Assembly (NCBI GenBank): GCA_009760855.2
Contig: WPIO01000011.1
Location: 6,068,501-6,132,500, forward strand
Reading direction: 5' to 3'
Length of the DNA stretch: 64,000 nt
Source of the DNA: Cristatella mucedo
Lineage: Eukaryota > Bryozoa > Phylactolaemata > Cristatellidae
Numbering within the stretch: position 1 is the stretch's first letter; every line of letters starts with the position of its first letter. Shown one piece after another: positions 1-11,695 of this stretch. The notes under the pieces are model-generated. The model was not told the DNA's origin and did not search any database. It was given only the letters and a program-made list of their open reading frames with translations. A program made the position numbers and the translations under genes.

Positions 1-602
1 CGTCCTTTCAATGTCATCATCAGCAGAAGTAGATGGCATGACCGTCAGCCAAACTGAAGAGGAGCCCCGGGGCTTCGGCAGCTCCTTGACATTGAGCTTG
101 CATTTATGAGGTGCTCTCCGGAGACTATACATAATGACCTCCAAGACTGCATAGCATCATCGACCAAGGAACCAGTACATCATCCTAGAACTATATAAAT
201 AAACCCTAAGCATCGCTTCCTGCGTCAGCCGTAAGAATCAGGTGCCATTGATCTTGTCAGCTGAAGAAATGAGACAATCGCAACCGACTTCCTGATGAAA
301 CTACTGCCGAAACCACTGAAACACGTTTCGCGCAGCCTTTCAGCTGGACTGCCTCTGCCGAAGTCAACTCACTGATATACACATGCCATTGTAATCACAG
401 AGAAGAGGTATTGAGAATTGTGTAACTGCAAGTTTCGTCAACTGAGAATGAGATCACTGGTCACTAAGGACCCGATTACTGATGCATCAGTAGCAGGGAC
501 TTTTGGTGAGTTACTATGTCTAGCATGTGGTGGGAAATAATTGGGCTGTTTATAGTAGATGATCTGCACTTTGAATTCCGTTTCCTAGTGATAAAAGAGC
601 TC
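1..602. other. No recognisable feature
   Basis: I see no gene, SINE head or LINE tail here. Composition is mixed and no frame has protein-like content. Confidence 0.4.
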
Positions 603-672
603 ATAAATATATAAATATATATATATGTATAAATATATAAATATAAATATATATATGTATAATACATATATA
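603..672. repeat. (TA)-rich microsatellite
   Basis: Degenerate TA/TAAATA repeat of about 70 bp. The open frames across it are simple Tyr/Ile translations and are not genes. No SINE or LINE tail was recognised next to it. Confidence 0.85.
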
Positions 673-1074
673 CCTCTTAAATCTATACATGCCCCCAACT
701 TCACAGCTGTACGTCAGAGTAATTAAGTTCCGAGATTCTTCGAAATCTATTGATGTATTGTAGAACTGCTCAACTATCAGCAATGTGCTCATCCAGTGAA
801 AGAGCTTTCCGGAAGAGGGCACAGAGAGTCTAGAAAAAGGCCAGAGGATGTGCTGTGTGCTGCGACGTTCTTGAGATGTGAAGAGCTACTCTCTCTGGTT
901 TCGAAGCAGGACTTTTTATGCGCATAGTCAATAAGTTGATTGTTCGTTTGTCAGGTGATTTTGTAATATCAGTCGGAAGTAATGTACTTTAATGACTTTC
1001 CTTCGGTATCTACATGCAGTTACAAAGAATAAGTAAGTGGTAAGCAGGAGATTGCTCTATAGGTCAACTCACAA

Positions 1075-1236
1075 CCTAAGCAGTTTTCGGTATATCACCT
1101 CTAACCATGTCATGCTTGCTGTCATTGAGCATGATACTACTCACCATTCGACCGTTGCTTCCTTTGCAGCAAATGTAAAGTGCCTAGAAAGATATCGAGT
1201 TATCTGAGAGCGCTATATCCCTAACTCAAATGTATC
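1075..1236 (+). mobile_element. LINE-A 3' end fragment (L2/CR1-type)
   Basis: Contains the conserved LINE-A 3' untranslated region: a TTTGCAGCAAATGTAAAG box, then CCTAGAAAGA, the GAG-to-GCGCT hairpin arm, and an AT-rich tail with TAATAATAATAA. Only about 160 bp of the 3' end is present, so the copy is strongly 5' truncated. It abuts a minus-strand LINE-A whose own tail starts immediately after, giving a tail-to-tail junction near 1236. Confidence 0.8.
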
Positions 1237-3230
1237 ATAATAATAATAATAAAACTGTTAATAATAATATACTTGATAAAGCACCCTCAGAGAAGTCGAT
1301 CTTTTTCTAGGCGCTTTCCGTTTGCCGCAAAGGAAACATGGTCTAATGGCGAGTAGAAATATTATACTTGATAAACAGCATAAAAACATGGTTAGGAGTG
1401 ACATGCATAGGGTCAGCATGCACGTGTGGTTAGTGGCAGCATGCAACAATGTCAGCACACATAAGCACATAGGGGAGAAATCATATGGACAAACTAAATT
1501 ATGCCATAAATAGGTACGTTTTAAATTCCTTTTTAATATGGTCAAGTCAGGGAAGTTGGGAATGAGTTATAGGCTTTGGGAACATACGAACTAAAGGCAC
1601 GGTGTCCAAATGGTTTGGCGTCTGTACGAGGTGAAGGTAAACACCTGGTGGAGGAGTAGATCTGAAGTGTACCCTGGAGCCAAAGAATAAAGGAACCTAA
1701 AAGTGAGTGATAAAACCTTGAAGTTGATCCCCTACTTGACTGGTAGTCAGTGCAGGTCGGTGAGAAGTGGTTTGATGTGGCAACTGCTAAGCTCACGACA
1801 GACAAGCCTAGCTGCAGAGTTTTGCACCAGCTGTAAGCACCTGATATAAAATGCCGGTAGATCAACAAGCAGTGAGTTACAGAAATCAAGACGGAAGTCG
1901 CAAATGCATGGACCAACTTGTATGTGGTATCCATATCTAAACAAGACCAAATTTTAGCAATGTTATGTAGCTGAAAGTAGGCAGACTTGATTGTGGAGCT
2001 GATGTGGTCGTTTAACGAAAGGTCACTTTGGAACATGACAACTAGATTTCGTGCAGATTCAACAGGAGATCTGCTGGCAGAACCAATTTTGAGCGTTTTC
2101 CTTTCCAATTTCTGAATCAAATTTGCTTTGCCCATAACTATTAGGTTAGCTGTAGTATCACTTCATCTAAGAAAACTTGCTGCCATTCATGTGCAGATGT
2201 CATCAATACATGCAGCAAGAGGGTTGAGAGAATTCGACTTGCTCGAAGGCTGGGAGGGATAAAAAAGGCACAACTGAGTGTCATCCACATAGAAGTGAAG
2301 GCCTGGATTGTGTTTGGCAATCACATCGGCAAGAGGAAGAGTATAAACCGTGAAAAGAACCATACCTAGGACGGGGCCCTGCGGACCCCATATTCCAGAG
2401 GTACCTTGCACGATCTATGTCCCTTCACATCAGTACTCTGGAGTCTCTCATTAAGATAGGACCTGAACCACTGCAGTGCTGTGCCAGTGATGCCCAGGCG
2501 AGATGAGAGGCACTCAAGAAGAACTTGGTGATCAATAGTATCAAGAGCTGCCGAAAGATCGAGCAAAAAACCAGAGGTACTCCATTCATGTCTGCATTCC
2601 TAAGAAAGTCGTTGTTCACCCGAAGCAATGCTGACTTTCGAGTGATTAGCTCTAAAGCCAGAGTGTAACTTATTAGCAAGGTTTGAAGTTTCAATGTATG
2701 AGTTCAGCTGATCTGCCATGACTCGTTCCATTGTCTTTGAAAGGAATGGGAGAAGGGAGACTGGGCGGTAGTTGCTTAAGTTCTCTTGATCTAGTGTCGC
2801 TTTATTGAGAAGAGGCCCGAGTACAGCTTTTTTGAAAGGTGCTGAGACATGACATGAGGTTTATGACATATTAATGGTTTTGCTTATGCATGGCAGCAGC
2901 ACATCAACGCAATGTAGGAGCAGTACAGTGAGAATAGGGTCCAACGGACTTGTTGTCTTCTATGATTAGGATATGAACTTCAGGACGAGATCACTAGAGG
3001 CCTGCTTGAATGTCGACATTGAGGTGCTGCGAGGAATTGAGGGACAGCATCCTAGGGGGATGCTGCCATCGTAGGGATTGACTCCCTGATCTTGTCTATC
3101 TTCTGGACAAAGAAGCTAGAGAGGGGACCTAAATCAGAACGCCAAACTAGTTCAGGCGTTCCTTAAAAACTTTATCTAAATTAAGGTTCGCCATTTTTCT
3201 GAAGACTTTCATTCTTTGCCAGCATTTGAT
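1237..3230 (-). mobile_element. LINE-A retrotransposon, degenerate (reverse transcriptase part)
   Basis: Minus-strand non-LTR retrotransposon of L2/CR1 type. Reading from the right, fragments include a motif like [20 protein letters not shown] (reverse transcriptase region with conserved D), then the catalytic region with FYVDDTQL in place of the usual Y-A-D-D. Next come the LQKLERKTLKIGSA-type linker and the C-terminal domain. It ends with the hairpin tail and TAATAAT repeats at 1237-1300. The frame is broken by several shifts and stops, so it is not autonomous. The upstream border merges with LINE-B near 3250. Confidence 0.85.
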
Positions 3231-3249
3231 TGCAATTATTATGCAATTA

Positions 3250-5900
3250 TTTTAAATTTATTGTTCTTTAGTCGTACGGTAGCCAACAGGCTAAGTCTGA
3301 TGCAACAAAAAGAAGATGGGAAGCAGAGCTGAATCGGGAGGGTAATTGAAGCAGCAAGAAACATGAAAGTAGCTCTGTTAGCTGGAAAGGAAGTGCCACA
3401 GTCGACAGCAGGAGAGCACATGTCGTTATGCAAGCATTATTAATGTGAGTCCCATAGTCTAGGAACAGCCAAGCATAATCGTCTGTGGCTAACTGTCTTT
3501 AAGCCTAGGAATGGAACATTAATAATTTATTGCCCATGGAGGACCCGAGGACACGAGGAGGCTGAGACTGGTGCAGCAGTTCAGCTAGGTATGAAGGAGC
3601 CAAGCTGTGGCTGGCCTCGTGGGTCAGTGTAGGAACTTTTCTCTGTATCCGTTGAGCAATCTTTAGACATCCAAGCTCCTTTAGCACCGGAGACACATGC
3701 TTAAACCTCTTTTAGTTGCTAACTCATCTTAAAGCAATATCCAGCAGCAGCTACATTAGCCTAGCAGCTTTTTTCGGTAGCCCATCCACAATGGTACTGC
3801 AATATTCAAGCCGAGACAGAGCTAAGGAGCTAGTTAAAATTTTTGCAAGCCATCTCAGCAGAACGTCCGTTATCTTAAACATTGATAAGATATGATGGCT
3901 AGCAATGGAGGCCGTCTTCTTGTTGAAACTTTGAAATTTATACAGTTGTAATAGACCTAAATTTTGAGCGCACGGTGATGGTCGCACAGCAGCACAAACT
4001 ATCAGCATATTCTAGGCTAGCTTGAGGTGTAGTAGGGTAGAAGTTCCGTTGTAACGTCATTTAGTGTTTAACCTAAAGGATATTTGCAAACATCATGGAT
4101 CGCATGTCTGCAAGGCAAGTATTCAGTTTATCAGTCGCCACAGCAGATTCTGACGAATTAAAAACAAATACAGTTGAGTATCGTCAGCATTAAATTGATA
4201 ACCAATTCTATGGAATCAATTAATTTCCCAAGTGGTTCAGTATAAACGGAGAACACTAAAGATCCGAGGGCAATTCGTTGTGGGACTCCATTGGTGACTG
4301 GCTGGGTGGATGAGACCTGGCCCCCACAATACGGTTTGAACACAATCGGACAAGTGCAATATGAACCACACCATTCCGTTGTATTCCAGACCTATCGCCG
4401 ATCTCAATTGTTTAAGCAGGATATTGTGATTGATTGCGTCACAAGCAGCCGATAGATGCAAAAAAGCCAGGGCAGTTACATTACCGCCGTCGTTGCTGCA
4501 TCGGATGTCTCAAGTTACTCGGAGGAGAGCAGTTTCAGTGTAGTAGTGTTGCTTAAATCCCGAGAGAAATTTTTCTGATAGCTTATTCTCTTCATAGTGT
4601 GCTACTAACTGCTTAGCGAGAATTCCTTCGATTAAAGACCGTTGGCGATAGATTTTAATCGGACCATCCTAGACTGGAGTCAATTTCACAATTCTTACTC
4701 AACGACATAGACTCCCCTGCTGCCTACTAGGGCGTATCCTTTCCAGCCGTCTTGAGCTGCTACTTCCGTTCTACACACTACCTCAACTGCTTTCCTGACA
4801 CAGCTATGCCTCTCACTTCCTCTTCGTTTCGTGAGATGAAGTCAGTTGGCTACCGAATGCGTATTGAAAGCCGCTTAGGCTCTGAGTGTGCTATAGAAAA
4901 TTTTACTGCGTAACACCCACTTCGTCTTTATGCTTAGTAGAGTAACAGACGAAGATACCCTAAATCATTTCAACAGTCTTTAAAAAGAAAAAATTGGAAA
5001 ATGGGTGATAGTTATTCAGGACCTCTGAATCTAACCCAGCATTTTTAAGTATCGGTCAAACGATAGCCGATTTGAAGGATTTTGGAACAACCCAGTTATC
5101 GAGTGAAACATTAAAATCCGAGTTACGTCAGGACTAAGTTTGTCTGCCAACGAAAAAGATGTACTCGAAGTCGTGATGACTCAGTGAAAAGATCAGCTCT
5201 TAAACCTTACTGGAAGTTACTCTCAAGGCGACAAGTTTGAAGTGAAGAAGATTATATAGCAGGGGGTGATTAATAAGGAGCCCAATGGGTGTTACCTTGG
5301 TAACAGATTCGGCGATCTAGTCGTCTAATGCAAGAAAAGTGGCTTCTAGATCACCTCAGGGAGTGCTGCGTATGCAGCTGAATTCCTTGCTCACTTTGTA
5401 AGGCGATGGCTGATGGCTGAAGCCAGCACTTTTGGATTATGCAAATGTAATTCCACTTAAAAAAATCCTAGCTGATTAAACAGCCTCTTTTTCTATAGCG
5501 ACAGAAGAGCCTTTACGGCTATCACCACCGCTTTCAGTGGCGATAAAGAATCGCCCACTGCAGTATTCGAACCCACGATCTCGGGACCGGGGTCGTGGAA
5601 GCAACCGCCTTACCTAGTGTGCCACCACGGCTTACTAGATTTGCTCTTAGTTAAGATGCACTGGTACGACTCACGGTAATGCTTGTTCGCCCGAGGACAG
5701 ATGAGCTTTAGCATGCCTTCTCACGCTTAGCTTCAGTATCGAATACTAACTTAGCCTCTGGATTAAATTAGAGGCAATCTAGACGAACGTGTGCAATATC
5801 ATCCAGAACATCGGCAAACGTCATGTTGTAGCATCCACCAACAGTGAGGGATAGTCACAAGAAGAATTTAGCAGACCGGGAGAGAAGATATCGTTTTTTT
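3250..5900 (-). mobile_element. LINE-B retrotransposon, degenerate
   Basis: A second, distinct L2/CR1-like family on the minus strand. Recognisable pieces are AACDAINHNILLKQL (reverse transcriptase motif), a strand with the FSVYTEPLGKLIDS block, the C-terminal ALSRLEYCSTIVDGLP block, and an upstream linker near 5650-5860. The 3' end near 3255-3300 carries an AGCC-TGTT-GGCT mini-hairpin and an A/T-rich tail. The same order of blocks recurs at 59.4-60.9 kb. A SINE-B interrupts it at about 5471-5637. Many stops and frameshifts are present. The 5' limit is uncertain and could reach about 6480. Confidence 0.75.
5471..5637 (-). mobile_element. SINE-B copy (tRNA-derived) inside LINE-B
   Basis: On the minus strand it starts with a tRNA-like head (A-box-like TGGCACACTAGG, then B-box-like GGTTCGAATAC). 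A body follows containing GCAGTGGGCGATTCTTTATC, then the hairpin AGCC-GTAAA-GGCT and a short 3' end. It interrupts LINE-B. The internal tRNA-like promoter boxes are those expected for RNA polymerase III. No intact cloverleaf is present, so it is not a functional tRNA gene. Confidence 0.8.
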
Positions 5901-6700
5901 GGACTGCAACAAAATGAAGTGCCTTGAAGTTTTTATTAGGTTTAAGGACACATTTAGATGCAGAAGGGTGCGCGAAATTTGGCTGACTAAGATCTGAGGG
6001 AAATCAGGCGCACATAATCTTGTTAAAACTGCCGTTTGATGAGCAAAAAGCCAGCATGGACAGAGATTTCATGGGGAGGTAGGTAGCATTTACAGCTTTT
6101 TTCACACACTATTTCGTAAGTGCTCTTACAATGCAGCAAACTCGGATACAGAGGTCATGCACATCCTCAAGACGATATGAAGATATCAGGCACAAGCAGT
6201 CAAGGAGTCAGCCAATATGTCTGGTAGGCATTCCAAGATTCACGTGACAGTTACATGCCGTGGTATTTAGATACCATTTTCCTGCTAACGTGACAGTAGT
6301 GCATTGCAGTGTGGTGCACTTTAAGGCTTCTAGATAAGAGTAGCATCCCCAAATGACAGCTAATCGACAACGATGCGAGCTGCTCTAGCAGGGGATACGT
6401 CCCACACTGTGAGCTACAAAGCACTGGCTTTGCTAGGTTGAAAATTATATGGGGTGCTATTGTCAAGGCACATAAGCTCAGCTAAACAATAGCTCTACTG
6501 AATCAAAAAAGGGTCTCGAAGCATGCCTAGTGAGCAAAAAAAGATGCAGCTCTTAGTTCGTCGTCATTTGCCAGTACCTTAATTGTCACTTTGACTTAAA
6601 GAAGCACGTCTTAATTTTTTAGGACTACCACGGGCTCGAGTCTTTCAGTATCAGCTGTGCAGGCTTGCAAGTGGAACGAGGCACTGAATTTCGATGAATC
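5901..6700. other. No confirmed feature; possible upstream LINE-B remnant
   Basis: Low-complexity-free sequence with short minus-strand frames, the longest at 6251-6466. It may be a decayed endonuclease part of LINE-B, but I could not match motifs with confidence. Confidence 0.3.
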
Positions 6701-6727
6701 GATGGAAGTCACCAATTGACCCAGGAC

Positions 6728-6933
6728 CTTGGCTGTGTCCACCAAGTTTCCATTTCAACTCCAAAGGGGAGACAGAGCATGCTCTTCGTGTTTTTTGCTG
6801 AGTCACGATATTCCATGGCAGCCAAGTAGGCTGCTCGATCAGCCATATTTGCATTTATATTCCTATCGCGTTTGACAGGAGACACGTATTGGCCACTCTC
6901 GTCCAACTTCAGGCCACGCACGAACGTGTGCAT
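6728..6933 (-). CDS. Candidate internal exon, unknown protein
   Basis: Unrecognised. On the minus strand an acceptor-like TTTTCCAATCGTAG at 6934-6947 precedes an open segment of 68 codons with balanced composition, e.g. LKLDESGQYVSPVKRDRNIN and ADRAAYLAAMEYRD. It reaches a possible donor AAG|GTCCTG at 6727. If the donor is not used, the frame stops at 6709. The composition resembles a soluble charged protein and differs from the surrounding LINE debris. It could be a 3' exon of the minus-strand gene or of a separate gene, since no phase link to the next upstream candidate could be established. Confidence 0.33.
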
Positions 6934-7297
6934 CTACGATTGGAAAACATTCGCAAGCATAGCTTGTATTTATAAATTAAATAGTAAAAATAAATGCTCA
7001 AAGTCAAATTAGGCGTCACATGCTGTGCTCAACGAACGTCATGCAGTAGGTAGCCTCACTGCAATGATCGGCTTTAGTCCTCGCATCTGCAGGTAGGTCA
7101 GCCAGCAGCTGCATCAGCTGAGGCAGCTGCTGCAGTGCACAAAGCTGCGCGGGCCAGCACTGGCCATGTCAGGCAACTGTAACCGAACGGCAGAATCCGC
7201 GGTCCAACCGGGCAGCGAATATTGAGATAGGTCTGCAGTCACACGAAGGCGGCCGTCGGGTCTGGTTTCGTCAGGGTCCACGACTCGGGTCGGTCTA

Positions 7298-7609
7298 TTA
7301 AACTGCCAAAGTCTGGCAGGGAGCCATGTTTTTCGCGAACCGTGCCGGGAACGACACCACGCACACAGGGGGAGGAAGGCGGCGCGTCGAGATCGCTTCA
7401 AGATCCGGTTTGAGGAGCACAAGCAGCACAGTCTCCGACTCGTCCCGGCCGGGGTGAAGCGCTAAAGACCTGCAGAAGGAGAAGAAGGGGGCAGCAAGAT
7501 GAGCCGGTCTTCGCCGGACGGCCGACTGCTCGAAGTCCTGCCGACAGATCGGACGCTCGCTTTGTTCTCTGCCCTGCAGCAGGTTCTTGTTGGTGATCGA
7601 GCCGCGGGC
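7298..7609 (-). CDS. Candidate terminal exon(s), unknown protein
   Basis: Unrecognised. An acceptor TATTCTTGTAG precedes 103 open codons ending in TAA at 7298-7300. The C-terminal part is the more protein-like: ESETVLLVLLKPDLEAISTR and PPPVCVVSFPARFAKNMAPC. A second, stronger acceptor (pyrimidine-rich CCCCCTTCTTCTCCTTCTGCAG) lies at 7470. The true exon may therefore begin at 7469, which keeps the same frame with a 1-nt leader. All three minus frames are open across 7470-7609, so the upstream half is uncertain. It may be the last coding exon of a minus-strand gene. Confidence 0.35.
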   Translation of the reverse strand, partial: ARGSITNKNLLQGREQSERPICRQDFEQSAVRRRPAHLAAPFFSFCRSLALHPGRDESETVLLVLLKPDLEAISTRRLPPPVCVVSFPARFAKNMAPCQTLAV

Positions 7610-8865
7610 CTACAAGAATAAATGCAATCGGCAGGAAACAGAATGCTCAGCTAGCAAAGGGCATGCATGCAGCTAGCACTGGTAACAGATGAACGAAAGC
7701 TATGTTAAAACATAAGATCAGCTTGTTCAACTGTCTCAATTACAAAGCTGTCACCCAAACCGAGCTGATTTCACTTGCTTGCTGAGCACAATACAGAATT
7801 GAATGCTAGGGGAATTCGAGCGCAATACCTGGGTCATGAGGCACCAGCTCAGAACAACCGAGGCAGGAGACCTAGTGTGCATAAGTGAACACTTGGGTTT
7901 GCTCGAGCGTTCGAGCTCAAGTGCGTGTTGTTTTTAAATATCACACTCATACTTGAGCACTGTGTGTGGGTGCGTGCGTGATATTTACAAGCGCTAACTG
8001 AGTCAAACCAATCGGCGATGCCATAGTACCAAAAGAACTGTAAATAATGTAGTAGTGCCACGTTTCCAAACCCTACACTTCTAGGTACACGATTAGTGTT
8101 GCTAATTACTCGTTCCCCCAAAGCATTCATTTCCGATGGATGACCAGCAAACCCACGGCTGTGTACATATTTTTGTCGCTTTTTAAGCTAGCAAAGGGCT
8201 TCGCTCGGTCGGACTGTGTGGGCTGTGTACAGCAGTGATGGCTAATCGTAGCAACACGGGTCGGTTGTCAATCAAATCAGAAGATGTGGCTGTGTTGCTA
8301 TTACGAAGAGAGCCACATTGTCGCCGACCCCTTCACAATTCGATAACATCCGAAGCCCACACCTAGGATCTGCTTGCCTACCGTATGACAGCTAGGCAGC
8401 ATTTTAGCGCCAACTACTTATTACCTGCAGTTTATGTACAACAGCACACAGCTCGAGCCAAGGTAATTCCAGGGATTATTTCAGGCTTATTCCATTTTAG
8501 CAACGGTTATCTCATGCTTGACGGCAGGTGCAAGGCTGCAGCATACTAGCTCATTGTCACCAATGCCAAGGGGTCGCAAGGAAGAGGCACCGTCCTCTTC
8601 CAGTTAAAATGTGCACTCCATCTTTTGTTTCATGTTGCCTTGACAAAAAGCAATTGACATGGGCCGTCACAGCCGAGGCCAGAGATATAATTCCACGTGA
8701 TCAGAGGGAGTTTTATTTGGAGGCCGGATCCCTGCTTCTGGGAGCAAACCACTGCTGACACCGGCAAATAATACCAGCAGCTGCTGCAGATGCTGATGCC
8801 TCCACTGCCTTAGCAGCAGCTGCTGCTAAAGCAGTAGAAGCAACTTGGCGACTCGGCCATCCTTT
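7610..8865. other. Intergenic or intronic sequence without recognised feature
   Basis: No LINE or SINE signature was found. A CAG/CTG-rich imperfect repeat lies at about 8772-8840. Small frames on both strands have no protein-like pattern. Confidence 0.4.
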
Positions 8866-8948
8866 ACGGCAACTTTAAAGTGCTTAGAAAGATTTGTAGT
8901 TCTCCGAGGATGCTATAGAAATGTCTTGTTATTGTCACCTTCCTTATT
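8866..8948 (+). mobile_element. LINE-A 3' tail fragment
   Basis: Matches the LINE-A 3' end: AACTTTAAAGTGCTTAGAAA, then a degenerate GTTCTCCGAGGATGCTATA arm and a short TTATTG tail. About 80 bp only; no coding part is attached. Confidence 0.65.
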
Positions 8949-9179
8949 AACTATCTGTGCGGTACGTCGTCCATCAGGAGTGGCCATCAACAGTCCAAGC
9001 TCGAAGGCTGCTCGCGTGTTTTCGGAGCTCTTACAGTGGAGGCCAACGAATGTGAAGCTTATTAGATTGGAAACCCAATGTGCCCCAACGGATCGTTGGC
9101 CACACAGGAACGTGCAGATAACTTTCTCTATAATGACTTTGGCTCCTCCTGCCCCTTCCAGTCGGTAGATCTAGAAGCA

Positions 9180-9387
9180 AACGTGAGCACGATAAACAGG
9201 ACAGACAATGAATGCTAGTGCCACAGGAACCAATTAGCCTAGGAGTGAAGGAGCCAGCAGGCCAGTGAGGCACCATCGGCAGGCATCCAGGATGGGTGGC
9301 TGGGGCTACTGGGATGCTGCTGCATGGCCGAAGCACGAGGCCGAGGCTCTGCATCCATCTAATTGCTGCCACATACTTATCTTTCGG
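9180..9387 (-). CDS. Candidate exon, unknown protein
   Basis: Unrecognised. Minus-strand acceptor CATGTACTTTCAG at 9388-9400 is followed in phase 0 by PKDKYVAAIRWMQSLGLVLR. The stretch looks like an amphipathic helix with a conserved-looking Trp. The frame stays open to 9031, but the part beyond about 9290 loses protein-like content, and no strong donor was found (GTATGT at 9376 and GTAGCC near 9315 are options). The right end is thus unresolved. The phase matches the candidate exon at 12429-12533. Helix content is vaguely like the end of a PH domain, but I do not assign one. Confidence 0.28.
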
Positions 9388-9693
9388 CTGAAAGTACATG
9401 CTGGCCGGTGTCGATTGCCTGCTTGAACAGCAAATGAAGTAGGCTGCATGCCAGACCTGAAGTCAATGGATACCTGCTACACTAGCCGGCCACCTGCAGT
9501 CGACCAGGCTCGGCCGGCCGAGGTGATCCTCGATCTGTCAGCTGTAGCTTCCACAACAGAGCTGCTGCTGATTCTTCCCTGGCGATTGAGTGCTGAAATG
9601 CTACCCGGGCTATTCTGCCCAGCGTTAACCGTTTTCCTGGTGGCCAAGGACAGACTGGGTTCACTACAGGGCAACTCAGCTCTGTTAACCGGC

Positions 9694-9811
9694 TACCTTT
9701 GCCGAATTGCTCGCGTCGGGCCCTGCCAAAGGGGTGGTTGGGGGAAGGTGGTCACCCCTTGGCCAAATGCCTGGGCCTTGTGCATGTGTGGCCTGCCTTG
9801 GCTAAATGCCT
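9694..9811 (+). repeat. Left arm of 118-bp inverted repeat
   Basis: This segment is the reverse complement of 10054-10171 with only about 6-7 mismatches in 118 bp. Key cores are CCAAAGGGGTGGTTGGGGGA and CCAAATGCCTGGGCCTTGTG. The spacer between the arms is 242 bp. No transposase frame, terminal target duplication or SINE box was seen, so its origin is unclear: foldback element or local inverted duplication. Confidence 0.9.
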
Positions 9812-10053
9812 TGCTTCAGGCTGCCATAATGCAGTGCCAACCATCTCTATGTACCGGTATGCAAAAGGCCCATGCCAGTCGACTTGAGACCTGAGGTGTC
9901 CCTTCGGACGTGCTATGATTGGCTCACATGACAAGGTCACGGCCTGGCCCCTCTGTGGCTTAATCCTAGCCAGGCTTACCATTGTAGGAAATACTTCCCT
10001 TTAACCTAACGTAGGAATAAGGACAGAAGGAAGGTGGCCTGAGCAGAAGGTCC

Positions 10054-10171
10054 AGGCATTTAGCCAAGGCAGGCCACACAGGCACAAGGCCCAGGCATTT
10101 GGCCAAGGGGTGACCACCTTCCCCCAACCACCCCTTTGGCAAGGCCCGACGCCAGCAGGTCGGCAAAGGTA
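10054..10171 (-). repeat. Right arm of 118-bp inverted repeat
   Basis: Inverted partner of 9694-9811. Similarity ends abruptly next to TACCTTT on the outer side and AGGCATT on the inner side. The transcript of this region could fold into a long near-perfect hairpin with a 242-nt loop. Confidence 0.9.
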
Positions 10172-10218
10172 GTCGGTAAAGGTTGCCAAGGCAGCCGGCT
10201 CCTATCCTGGGCAGCATC

Positions 10219-11160
10219 TTCTATCCAACCCAGTGTGATTCACAAATTGGAAAGGCTGACGCTCAAAATTGGCTCTGCCATCATATCTCCTTGAGAATCA
10301 GCTCGAAATCTAGGTGTCATATTACAAAGCGACCTCTCCCTAGACGACCATATCAGCTCCATAGTCAAATCTGCCTATTTTCAGCTCCTTAACATTGCTA
10401 AAATTCGGGCTTGTTTAGATAAGGATACCACGTCCAGGTTGGTCCATGCATTCGTGACATCCCGTCTCGACTTCTGCAACTCACTGCTTACTGGCCTACC
10501 AGCATGTGCGATCAGGCGATTGCAGCTGGTGCAAAACTCTGCAGCTAGGCTTGTCTGTCATGAGCGGCGCAGATGCCACATTACACCACTTCTTGCCGAC
10601 CTGCACTGGCTACCAGTCAAGCAACGGATTGACTTCAAGGTTTTGTCGTTCACTTTTACGTCCCTTCATTCTATGGCTCCAGCCTATCTCTCCGACATAC
10701 TCCCCCATCAGGCCAAGCATCGTACCAACGCTTTTCGGAATCCAACAGTATACCAATACCTCGTACAAACCTCAAATCCTTTGGAGACCGTGCATTTCGT
10801 TCGCACGCTCCCAAAGCCTGGAACTCCCTCCCGACTTGCATCAGAACATCCCCTGACTTGACCACATTTAAAAAGAACTTAAAAACGCACCTATTTAGGA
10901 CAGCATTTAGTGGGTCCCTGTGATTCATCCTTGATGTGCTCATGTGAGCTGACACTGTGCATGCTGCCACTAACCACATTTGCATGCTGACCCTGTGCAT
11001 GTCACCTCTAACCACGTTATTCATTTTGTTTGTTTATCAAGCATGATTTTACTCACTATTCATTTGCATTTCCCTTTGCAGCAAATGTTAAGTGCCTAGA
11101 GAGAGATTGAGTTCTCTGAGGGCGCTTTATCAAGTGCATTATTATTATTATTGTTATTAT
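10219..11160 (+). mobile_element. LINE-A, 5'-truncated, C-terminal half
   Basis: Plus-strand L2/CR1-type copy. It starts in the post-YADD linker and continues through the C-terminal block with SRLDFCNSLLTGLPACAIRR, LQLVQNSAARLVC and LADLHWLPVKQRIDFKV (140 open codons at 10439-10861). The 3' hairpin AGTGCCTAGAGAGAGATTGA follows, ending in (ATT)n at 11139-11160. It is one of the less damaged C-terminal domains in the window. The reverse transcriptase core is absent, so it is a dead-on-arrival copy. Confidence 0.92.
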
Positions 11161-11690
11161 AAGCTCCAGCCAATCGTCAGCCGATCAGCATGGCTTCACC
11201 ACATTCTTAGTGTCCTCTGGGTGTCAGGCCTTTTTCAACCAGTCAGACTGCCGGTCAACTATGTGGAACGTTTCCCAATGATAGCAGGCCGGGCAAGACG
11301 GGGCAAAGGATGCACTGCAGCCCTGGCTTTGCAAGGTTGAAAGGTCGTTTCTGCTGCTGTCGGCTGCTCCGAAGCAGTGTGGCCACAGCAGCTACGACGA
11401 AGCCATGCGTCTGATAGCTGGCCCTGTCTGAAGATGAATCCACCCAGACCGACTGAGGATGCCAGTAAGCAAATGAGCTGCTTACTTAATCATGTGGAAA
11501 TAGCCTCAAAGTCGGCACCAACTCATCCTTCAGCTTTGTCCTACTAGCTGGTATGCAAGCAGTAGCGATTTTACGACAGCCAGATTCATTTAAAAGCAAA
11601 AGCTAATCAGGGCACGGCCAGCTGATCCAGATTTTCTGCAGCCGGGCTGGTTGTGCTGCTGGAGGAGGAGAATGGAGCAAGACAAGGAAG
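11161..11690. other. No recognisable feature
   Basis: Mixed sequence between the LINE-A tail and the 30-bp minisatellite. No splice-flanked frame or repeat head was seen. Confidence 0.35.
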
Positions 11691-11695
11691 AGAAG

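Noticed and set aside
3751-4461. Host gene candidates in 3.2-5.9 kb
   Set aside because: The frames match L2/CR1-type reverse transcriptase and C-terminal blocks (LINE-B) and recur at 59.4-60.9 kb.
9448-9894. 148-codon plus-strand frame
   Set aside because: It runs through the inverted repeat arm, whose copy in the opposite arm is open on the other strand as well. Composition is Leu/Ala/Trp-rich without pattern.
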